Source of the DNA: Methanobacteriota archaeon
GTDB lineage: Archaea > Thermoplasmatota > Poseidoniia > MGIII > CG-Epi1
Assembly (NCBI GenBank): GCA_014240055.1
Contig: JAAZXP010000011.1
Span: 1 to 21,967 of the forward strand
Reading direction: 5' to 3'
Length of the DNA stretch: 21,967 bases
A model generated the notes under the pieces. That model saw only the letters and a list, made by a program, of their open reading frames with translations. It was not told the origin of the DNA and did no database searches. This document shows positions 8,256 through 17,800 of this stretch, in pieces (the stretch's first letter is position 1; each line of letters opens with the position of its first letter). The translations under genes and the position numbers were made by a program.

Positions 8256-9439
8256 TGCACAGGTATCACAAACTAGGAAAAGTAGCAAAAAAGAGACATA
8301 CCGTATTCAGAGATGAGAATGGAAAAATCTATCATGAAGAATTGAAAGGAAACAAAGGATTTGTTGGACCTTCGTCACTTCTATACCATATTTATCCTCC
8401 TACTGAAGTAATATCCACAAGAGATATTGGAAGTTTTGAAATTGAAGAAGATGATGATAAAAGTCTCCGGATGAGGCATTTCTATACTAATCGAGCTGAA
8501 AAAGGTGGAAGTATCATAATGGATCGTAAACCATTCCTATTCAATGATGATGCTATTATGATGATGTGTTATCCAGATAAGAATGATGATTATTTTTATC
8601 GAAATGCACAAGGCGATGAAATTATCTATGTTAGTTTGGGCAGTGGAACTTTAGAAACTGCTTTTGGTAATATGAAATACTCTCAGGGCGATTATTTAGT
8701 TATTCCAAGAGGTATTTTGCATAGATATGTAATGGATGATGAAGAACATTCTTTGCTGATTGTTGAATCACCTGGAGAAGTTAGAACTCCAAAAAGATAT
8801 AGAAACGAATATGGGCAAATTATTGAAAGAAGTCCATACTCAGAAAGAGATTTTAGAGGACCGGATGAACTCGTACCTCATGATGAAAAAGGTGAATTCA
8901 AAATTATTGTTAAACAAAGAAATAGATTTACTGAAGTAACTTTAGGCCATCATCCATGTGATGTTGTTGGCTGGGATGGATACTACTATCCATTTGCATT
9001 TAGTATTCATGATTTTGAGCCTATTGTGGGAAGAATTCATGAGCCCCCTCCAGTCCATCAAACATTTGCTAGCGATAAATTTGTAGTATGTTCTTTCTGT
9101 CCAAGGCCATTTGATTTTGACGAAAATGCAATACCAGCCCCATATAATCATTCGAATGTAATGTCTGATGAAGTTATCTATTATGATTCTAAAGAATTCA
9201 TGTCACGAAAAGGTGTAGAATTTGGTTCAATGACACTCCATCCAGATGGATTAACACACGGACCTCATCCAGGTAAATATGAAGGATCTATTGGAGCAAA
9301 ACGGACTGATGAACTAGCTGTAATGGTAGATACACATTATCCACTAAAAGTAGCTAAGTTTGCTCTAAATGTAGAAGATCCGGAATATGCAAAATCTTGG
9401 CTAGATGGTGATGGATACAAGGACGCCTTAGGCGAATAA
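8255..9439 (+). CDS. hmgA: Homogentisate 1,2-dioxygenase
   Basis: Opens the ring of homogentisate with O2 to give 4-maleylacetoacetate. It is 394 aa, a little shorter than the human and Pseudomonas enzymes (about 435-445), with the cupin-fold core intact. Iron-site motifs are H299 (YNHSNVMSDE), E306 and H335 (HPDGLTHGPH). After H299 the glutamate falls one residue later than in the human enzyme, where His335 and Glu341 are six apart; here D305 holds the +6 place. The C-terminal VDTHYPLKVAKFAL resembles the conserved tail. The ATG overlaps the hpd stop by one base. A 5-nt gap separates it from the next gene, so all four genes form one transcription unit. Confidence 0.95.
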   Translation: MHRYHKLGKVAKKRHTVFRDENGKIYHEELKGNKGFVGPSSLLYHIYPPTEVISTRDIGSFEIEEDDDKSLRMRHFYTNRAEKGGSIIMDRKPFLFNDDAIMMMCYPDKNDDYFYRNAQGDEIIYVSLGSGTLETAFGNMKYSQGDYLVIPRGILHRYVMDDEEHSLLIVESPGEVRTPKRYRNEYGQIIERSPYSERDFRGPDELVPHDEKGEFKIIVKQRNRFTEVTLGHHPCDVVGWDGYYYPFAFSIHDFEPIVGRIHEPPPVHQTFASDKFVVCSFCPRPFDFDENAIPAPYNHSNVMSDEVIYYDSKEFMSRKGVEFGSMTLHPDGLTHGPHPGKYEGSIGAKRTDELAVMVDTHYPLKVAKFALNVEDPEYAKSWLDGDGYKDALGE

Positions 9440-9444
9440 ATTTA

Positions 9445-10452
9445 ATGAAAGAAAGTCTCCGAACTTTCATGGACGGATTGATAGACTATGCAGGTCTCTT
9501 TCCTCCTGCCAAATTACCACTTAATGAAGCAATAGATGAATACATTGTACACCTTAAAGGTGAAAATTCATGGATATTAGGGAGGTTCATTATACCTATC
9601 TCACAGTTCAAAGATTTAGAAGAATTCTTGCCTCTTTTTGATAGTTTAGGACCTTTGCGACTGTCTGTTTTAGGTGGTGGGGGAAAAACTGACGATGAGT
9701 ATTTAAATAATATTAAGCAAAACATAGCCGATATTAATGATTTTAGAGAAAAACACTCTGGGAAAATTGAAATTGATGTTATAGAATGTAAATTGGCAAC
9801 AAATACACCCTCAAAAAGTATCATGCAAAAAGCTACTGATTTATTGAATGAAAATGATCTGAAACACTTTCATGAATTTGCTGAACTTCCCTATGTTGGA
9901 ATAGATTATTCAACTGAATTAGATGAAACTAATTGGGATTCTGAAGTTGTATCAACAGTTGCTATGATTTCTAAAATGGATAATGCAGGAATAAAATTGA
10001 GATGCGGGGGAATTGTCAAAGACGCATTTCCTAGTGTTGAGAAAGTGGCTGCAATGATTCAAGCATGTTCACTCAATAAAATTCCAATGAAATTTACAGC
10101 TGGACTGCACCATCCACTACGTCATTTTGAAGAACAATATGATTGTGATATGCACGGATTTGTGAATGTATTTGGAGCTGGAATTCTAGCTTCAAACTTT
10201 GAACAACCTCAACATTCTCAAGAAAAATATCGTATGTTTATCCTTCTTTCACACATGATTGATGATAATAACTCTGATAATTTCAATTTTGATAAAGAAA
10301 AACTCACTTGGAAAGTTGGAGATGATCGAGATACTCGCTTTGAAATGGACTTAGAAAGGATAAAAAAAGCTCGTGGAAATAGAGCAATCTCATACGGCAG
10401 TTGTTCTTTTGAAGAGCCCATTGATGACTTGAAACAACTAGGATGGATGTAA
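9445..10452 (+). CDS. Uncharacterised conserved-type protein inside the homogentisate operon; candidate maleylacetoacetate isomerase
   Basis: A 335-aa soluble protein with no signal peptide or TM segment, and no named family I can assign. Blocks that look conserved are LIDYAGLFPPA (12-22), KLRCGG (184-189), KFTAGLHHPLRHFE (216-229) and MHGFVNVFGAG (236-246), with possible active residues K216, H222, H223, R226, H227 and H237. I recall the phrases YAGLFPPA, GLHHP and HGFxNV from uncharacterised bacterial proteins, but could not check this. The alternating beta/alpha pattern suggests a TIM-like barrel. It lies 5 nt after hmgA and overlaps fahA, exactly where maleylacetoacetate isomerase would be expected. 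It does not resemble the glutathione-S-transferase-type MaiA. The isomerase role is an inference from position alone. Confidence 0.8.
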   Translation: MKESLRTFMDGLIDYAGLFPPAKLPLNEAIDEYIVHLKGENSWILGRFIIPISQFKDLEEFLPLFDSLGPLRLSVLGGGGKTDDEYLNNIKQNIADINDFREKHSGKIEIDVIECKLATNTPSKSIMQKATDLLNENDLKHFHEFAELPYVGIDYSTELDETNWDSEVVSTVAMISKMDNAGIKLRCGGIVKDAFPSVEKVAAMIQACSLNKIPMKFTAGLHHPLRHFEEQYDCDMHGFVNVFGAGILASNFEQPQHSQEKYRMFILLSHMIDDNNSDNFNFDKEKLTWKVGDDRDTRFEMDLERIKKARGNRAISYGSCSFEEPIDDLKQLGWM

Positions 10453-11732
10453 TGGACGAAACACACGATTCAAAATTAAAATCATGGATAGAGATCGATA
10501 AAAATTCGGATTTCCCTATTCAGAATATTCCGTTTGGAGTATACTCACCAAAAGAAGGAGGCGACCTCCATGTTGCAACTGCAATTGGAGATTATCTAAT
10601 TGATTTAGCTTACTTAGACGACGCAGGATTTTTTATTGATACGGAAATTGAAGAAACTGAAGTTTTCCATGAACCTACGTTGAATGCATTTATGTCATTA
10701 GGACAAAAGGCTTGGAAAGAAGCTAGACTCACAATAAGCAGATTATTGAGAGAAGATAATACTAGTTTCAAAGATAATGATGAATTAAAAGAAATTGCAC
10801 TAATTCCTATGTCTGAAGTCAGAATGGAAATGCCAGTTGATATTGGAGATTATACTGACTTTTATTCCTCTCGTGAACATGCAACAAATGTAGGTACTAT
10901 GTTCAGAGGACCTGATGCTGCGCTCATGCCAAATTGGTTACATTTACCAGTAGGATATCACGGACGCGCTTCTTCGGTTGTTCTAAGTGGAACTGATATA
11001 GTTAGACCAGAAGGTCAAACGAAAGCCCCTGATGCCGAAAAACCAAGTTTTGGAGATTGTAATAGAATGGATTTTGAACTTGAAATGGGAGTCTTAATTG
11101 GTTCAGGAAATATATTGAGTAAGCCAATTGCTGTCGACGATGCCGAGGACCATGTCTTTGGATTTACTCTCGTTAATGATTGGTCTGCAAGAGATATTCA
11201 AACCTGGGAGTATATTCCGTTAGGACCTTTCCTTGCAAAAAACTTTGCAACTAGTATATCTCCATGGATTATTACAATGGAAGCTCTTGAACCGTTCAAG
11301 TGCAAGAGCCCTGAACAAGATCCAAAACCTTTTGACTATCTAAACAACAAAAAAGATTGTAATTATGACATAAATTTGGAGATACATTTGAAAGCCGAAA
11401 ATATGTCTGAATCTCATATCATATCAAAAACTAATTACAACTATTTGTATTGGAATATGGCACAACAGATTGCCCATCATACCATTACAGGATGTAATCT
11501 TAGAACTGGAGATTTATTAGCAAGCGGAACTATCTCAGGACCTGAAAAAGACAACCGCGGATCTATGCTTGAATTGTCTTGGAATGGCAAGGAACCTATT
11601 GACCTTCCAAATGGTGAAAAAAGGACTTTCTTAGAAGATGGTGATGTCGTAACTCTAAAAGGCTGGTGTGAAGGAAAAGGATATAGAATTGGTTTTGGAG
11701 AATGTAAAGGTACAATTTTACCCTTGCCTTAG
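10452..11732 (+). CDS. fahA: Fumarylacetoacetase
   Basis: Hydrolyses 4-fumarylacetoacetate to fumarate and acetoacetate, the last step of the pathway. Taking ATG 10452 the protein is 426 aa; ATG 10443 (three residues more) is also open. 10452 was preferred because it makes a TAATG stop-start overlap with the previous gene, as at hpd-hmgA. The SDFPIQNIPFGVYS N-terminal domain and all main active-site residues of mouse FAH are present at constant spacing: D136, H143 (FYSSREHATNV), E209 and E211 (FELEMG), D243 (VNDWSARD) and K263 (FLAKNF). The length and the N-terminal SH3-like part separate it from the shorter FAH-family hydrolases. Products feed the TCA cycle and acetyl-CoA. Confidence 0.96.
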   Translation: MDETHDSKLKSWIEIDKNSDFPIQNIPFGVYSPKEGGDLHVATAIGDYLIDLAYLDDAGFFIDTEIEETEVFHEPTLNAFMSLGQKAWKEARLTISRLLREDNTSFKDNDELKEIALIPMSEVRMEMPVDIGDYTDFYSSREHATNVGTMFRGPDAALMPNWLHLPVGYHGRASSVVLSGTDIVRPEGQTKAPDAEKPSFGDCNRMDFELEMGVLIGSGNILSKPIAVDDAEDHVFGFTLVNDWSARDIQTWEYIPLGPFLAKNFATSISPWIITMEALEPFKCKSPEQDPKPFDYLNNKKDCNYDINLEIHLKAENMSESHIISKTNYNYLYWNMAQQIAHHTITGCNLRTGDLLASGTISGPEKDNRGSMLELSWNGKEPIDLPNGEKRTFLEDGDVVTLKGWCEGKGYRIGFGECKGTILPLP

Positions 11733-11752
11733 CACGATTTTTAGAGTAGACC

Positions 11753-11818
11753 TTATATAACCATCCGAGTGGCGCGCAATCCGTCTTTCTTTAGAAAGAC
11801 CGGAAGGACACAACATCA
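11753..11818 (+). promoter_or_regulatory. Strong TATA promoter and structured 5' leader of aglB
   Basis: TTATATAA at 11753-11760 is a near-consensus archaeal TATA box and predicts transcription from about 11781. The leader of about 38 nt carries a perfect hairpin, GTCTTTC-TTTA-GAAAGAC (11783-11800), directly followed by the purine-rich GGAAGGA (11802-11808), 10 nt before ATG 11819, which may act as a ribosome-binding site. The hairpin also lies at the place of a terminator for the upstream operon, but no T-run follows it. Confidence 0.6.
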
Positions 11819-14800
11819 ATGGCAAGACAAACGCGCCGAAAGCGTGACTCCAAGTCAAAAAATCGCTTTCGTACCCGATTAGCATCTACCCCTTCGTCCG
11901 ATAGAGGACTCTCTGGCGGAAAAGATAGTAAATTAGGAATTAAATCTACTAAAGTAAGTAAAGTTAATTGGACAACCGTCTTAGCTTTGGTTGCTATTTT
12001 TATTTTCTCACTTTATATTAGAACTGCATGGACAATAGAGCCTGCTACTGAAGATGGATTCCAACTTACTGGAGGTAGTGACCCTTACTATCACAAACGT
12101 GTAGTTGACCATGTTGCTGATACTGGAGAACATCTCGAAAGAGATCCGATGTTGAATTATCCATATGGTGCAAATAATAACAGACCCCCCTTGTTTGATT
12201 GGTCGATTGCAATTGTTGGTTTAGCTCTTTCACCTTTCTTTTCGTCGTCCGAAGAATCGGTGTGGTGGGCAATGGAAATAATGCCTGCAATTTATGGAGC
12301 AATGATAATTTTCCCTGTTTATGCTATTGGTAAATCTCAATTTGGTAAAGAAGCGGGACTTATCGGAGCATTTTTAATTGGAGTTAATTCAGGACATGTC
12401 AGTCATTCCAGTTTAGGACTAGCTGACCACGATTCGTATATTATTCTGTTTACAACTACTGCTTATTTTTTCTTCATGAAAGCCCTTACTGTTGCTAATG
12501 ATAAAAAATGGATTTCTAATTGGAGGGATTTTGAAGATGTTAAGAAAGGATTTACTAATTTTGTAAGTTCTGAAAAGTTAGCAATAGGTTATGCCGGTCT
12601 GACAGGTATTACGATTACTATGATTTCCATGAGTTGGAAAGGTTTCCCTTACATCATGGCAATTATTGCAATCTATCTTGGATTCCAGATGTTGATCAAT
12701 GCTTTCCGTAGAATTGATAGTCTAACTACAGCGATGCTTGGATTCATTGCATTGGCTATGCCAGTTATTCTTTCATATCCTTATTATCACACAATGGGAT
12801 TCGTTAATACTTGGTGGGAAGCTCCTGCTTACATATTACTTGGATACACTTTACTTTCACTTTTAATGGTAACTACCAGAGACCTTCCATGGCTTTTAGT
12901 CATTGGATCTTCAATGGGAATTGCATTAGGAATTTACCTACTACTTACCTATGTTTTTACCGATCTAGGATTTTTATTATTCAGTGGTCAGGGATACTTC
13001 GTAAGGACAAAACTGTTCAATACAATTGCTGAGGCTCAGGCGCCTGAATTTACGGATTTCGTGTTCGCCTTTGGACCTGTGTCGATATGGCTTGGTCTTT
13101 TCGGTATTGTATGGATGGCATATCAATTATACAATCAAAGTATCTGGAAGAAAGACTACTTGTTCGTTATGATTTGGGCTATAGTTTCAATCTATATGGC
13201 TCAATCTGCGGTTCGTTTCATTTTCAATGCAACGCCTGTTGTTTCACTACTTAGTGGCTGGGTAACGTGGCTAATAATTGACTGGGCGAACTTTTCGATA
13301 GTACTTGCCACGTGGAAAGCTGCGTGGGGAAAACGTGGAGGAACATTCCTAGGATTATCTATTCTTTCACTAGTTATTGGATTTTGGTTATTCTTTACTG
13401 TAAGTGTCTTAATTGGAATACTTTCTGCAATTATTCTTATCGCATTAATAATGGTCATTGGGCACATGGATGCTCAAGATGATGACCAGTATCGTTTCCG
13501 AGATAGAATTAGTGGATTAAGAAAAGGAATGGAAATGAAGAGAACACTTGTTGTTCTATTCGTTGGATTATTCATTTTCCTACCTAATACATTCTATGGA
13601 TATGATGCAGGAGTTCCTTTCGAAAACAAAAAAGATCACGATGTTGATGTTTATGATTTCCTAAGTTACGATTTCTTTAGACCTACAGAATACAACTATG
13701 GTGAACGTGCAAACACAACACTATATCCTGGAGGTGTTGAAGGAATGTACAATACTACCAATAACCAACTTTGGTATATGGGTAATACTGGGCCTTCGTT
13801 CCCTCAAGATTATTGGATAGAAGGATTGGAATGGTTAGCTGAACAAGATACTAATCTAGCACCTGAAGAAAGACCTGGATTTATGTCATGGTGGGATTAC
13901 GGTTTCTGGGCAATTGACATTGGAGAACATCCAACCGTTGCAGATAATTTCCAATTTGGATACCAAATTGCAGGTAATTTCATTGCTTCACAGTCTGAAG
14001 AAGAAGCTATGGCTCTTCTATTGTATCGACTTTTAGAACCTGAAGTTGATAGAGATACTGACAAGTTCAATAGTGAAATCAGAACTGCATTACTAGAATA
14101 CTATTCTGAAGAAAATATTACTGAGTTTGAAAATATTGTTTCAAACCCTGAAAGTTATATTCCAAAGAAATCTGATGGAACTGACCAAGACGTTCATAAG
14201 AAAAATGCAGCCATAAGAGCCGGTAAACCAATACTAATGACTCTGGAGAAAAATGACATTTCAGATATTATTTGGGAAGTTGAACAAATTACTGGAAAGT
14301 CAATTCGTTACTTCGCTGCAGACACTAGATTAATGCCTTATTCTGCACAGAATACAGGAATTATGTATGCTCCAGTAACTCTGGCTGATTATGATATCAG
14401 TAGTTTTATTGAAGTTCAAGCTGTACTATCTAATGGGCAAACATTACCATTCGATGAAGCTATTGAAGTGCTAGGAAATGACCCTAATCTTCAGGTTACA
14501 GATCAAAGATTAGTTTACAAAGAAAAATTCCTAAACTCAATGTTCTTTAGATCTTTCATAGGCTGGTCTGGTCCAGATATTGGAAGACCTGCTGCAGACG
14601 GAATTCCTAGTATCTCTGGAACTATTGGTCAAGACCAATCACTTCCACCACTGCCAGGATGGAATTTAACTCATTTTAAATTAGTTCAAATTAACTCAGG
14701 ATTAAGAATCTTGAAATATTATGATGGTGCCACATTATACGGTACTGTAGCAACACCTGACGGATCACCTATTGCTAATGCAAACGTGACTGTTTCAGAT

Positions 14801-17800
14801 GAATATAACGTTCCACACGGTAGAGCAACTACTGATGAAAATGGAGAATATAGCGTAATAGCTCCTGCTGGAAATTTGACCTTAGCTGTTTCAATCGGTA
14901 ATTATGAAACTGACATTGAGAGAGTTAAACTCGTGTCTAATAATATCTTAGTAACAAAAGATAACATAATTGTTTCAGAAGAACAAGCAATGAGGCAAAC
15001 TGCTTCAGATATTAAGATAGATTTAGAAGTTGAAGCTTCTTCGGTTTCAGGAAGATTATTCTGGGATATCAACAAGGATAATACATTTGATTCAAATGAT
15101 GAAACTATACCTCTAACTCCAGTAACTGCAACTAATATTCGATCAAACGAAGTTAAAGTTGTAAATACTGATGCAAACGGAAATTACCAATTACTAGGTT
15201 TAGCTCCTGGTGAATATGAAATTACAACTGTAATTAACGGACATGATGTCGAATTAGCATCATACACCGGAAGGGCAGCTTTGTCCGAGGGTCAGAATAT
15301 ACCTGCACAAGGTAATCAAGGACCTGGTGCATTAGAATCTGGTAAAATCTGGGGTAGAATTGCAGTTGGTAATGTAGAACAGCAAATAGTAACTATTTCA
15401 TTACACGATGAGACCAATAATAGTGCTACAGAAACCTCTTTTGTAAATACTAATTACTTTAGTTCAACTTGTGCTGGTGAAACTTCCGATACTTCAATAT
15501 CCTATTGTTTCGATAAATTATTACCTGGTAACTATACTATGCGTTTCGAATCTGATTCGATATATACTGGATGGACAAATAATACAAAAAACATAGAGCT
15601 TGAACAAGGATCCTCAAGAAGTTTCAATGCCACACTATTAGATGGTTTTAGAGTAGAAGGTACTTTGTCTCATAATAGCAATCCAATTTCTAATGAGCAA
15701 ATATCATTCAGAAACTTTAATGGACTATTCAGTGATAATGTTTTCACAACTGAAAGTGGATACTTCGCAACCATACTCACGGCTGGTACTTACAATGTGT
15801 ATACAACACACAATTCAGAAAGTACAACCTTAGCATATCTAAGTAGGATTGATAGTGATACTTACTCTGGACCAATTGATGCAGCTATGGGGCCTGGACA
15901 CACTATTGAAGGTACATTGTTCAATGATTTAGATGGTGATGGAAAATTCAATAAAGAAACTGGAGAGATTACCTACGCTCAAGTTCCTTTGAGAATTGAA
16001 TCTGAAAGTGGATCTGTTTCAATAACTACGACCTTCGATGGAAAGTATGAGATTGTATTGCCTGATGGAAATTACAATGCTTATTCCGTAGTCGAAATTA
16101 ATGAAGGACAAAAAGAAGCAAGTTTATCTAAGTTCCAAGTAGAAAATGGTGATCGTGAGAATGTTAACTTATCTACAAGCTTAGGCCACGATATAATGAT
16201 TATTATGTATGAAGAATATCTAGATGAAATGATTACATTAGAAGGATTAGTTCAGTTTAGTTCTACCGTAGCAGATATTGAAATGTGGGTTACAGACCCT
16301 TCAACTATGCAAATTCTACCTGCTGAAGAATATGAGGTTACATTAGAGAAATTTGGTTATTCTTTAGATAATATGTATCTGGGACCGGAAGAGTCCAAAA
16401 TAGCCATTACTCAACTAGAGATGCCGATCCAAGGTGGAGCGGATGAATTAATTATTGTAGCCAAGAGAATACCTACTGCAATTGATGGAACTTTTGTTCA
16501 TGATGGAATCGCAATTCCTAATGCTGTAATTTCTTTTGCACCAATGAGTCACCCTTTCCTAAGTTTGAATTTCACAACTGACGAGAATGGAGCTTTTGAG
16601 GATGTAATGTTACCTCCAGATAATTACATGTATACTGTAACACTCGATAGTGACGGAAGTAGATACTACGTAGCTGGACAAATTGGAATTCCGATTGGAA
16701 CTCCGTCTATTGATATGGGTGAACTAACTGCTGAACTAAGATACTTAGTTGCTGGTGATATTGCATTAGATGGTGAAGCCAAGACAGGAATAATTCAATT
16801 TACTCCAGTTAATGATTTTGGAAATATTACAAGTATTGAATCTACACCATTCGGAACTTATTCTGAATACCTTTTCCCAGGTAATTATTACGTAACTTTC
16901 CAAGATGGACAATCTAGTAAACACTATAGTTATGGTGGATTATTAGAATTGACCGAATCCTCAGATGTTCATGATATTGCACTTCTAAATGAAGGACATG
17001 TAAGAGGAGATGTTCGTTCAGTAGCTGATAATAACATAATAACTGATCGTTCTGTTAGAATTGAATTTACCTCTGAACAAGGAATTGTTTTCATTGCAGA
17101 TAGTGATGCTGATGAAGGGTTATTCGGAGGAAGTCTCAATTATGGTAAAATTGATTTACCAAACGGAGATTATGATGTTCTTGTAACTGAGAACGGTTAC
17201 CAAACTTTCACAGATACACTTACTGTAAGTGGTTCAACGGATTATTACAGTGGAATTATGTTAACTCCAAAGACAGTTAATGTCACACTTGCAGTTACTT
17301 ACAGAAACGCTACAGGAAGCATGGTTCCGTTAAGTGATGCTGAGGTTGTGTTTACTGGAACTGGGGCTGCATTCTCACAGAATACTGATGAAGATGGAAA
17401 AGTTATAATCTCAGATATGGTACCAAGAACATACGAAATTGAGATAGATACTGTATTGAATGATGGTGAAGACCAATTCAAGCTATCTCCACAAAATATC
17501 ATTGTTAGAGCAGGTAAAGAACAACAAGAATACAATCGTGAAGCAAACTGGAAGGTCCAAGTGTCTGGAACCATATTCTATGACCGTGAACTTGATGGAA
17601 ATGCAGACGCTGGTGATTTACTCGGAAATTCAAAGGTAGAAATATGGAATGTTCAAGGTGACCGAATTGATACAGAGACTACTTCCGATGCAAATGGATT
17701 TTATGAACTATATCTAAGTACTGGATCTTACCAAACTTGGTTCTATAATACAGAAGAAACAAGCTATGTTAGTATCGATAATCTGGAACTTGAAGAAGCC

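Noticed and set aside
8089..8316. Plus-strand frame of 75 aa across the hpd-hmgA junction
   Set aside because: It overlaps two clearly real genes in another frame; a Lys-rich translation typical of a shadow frame.
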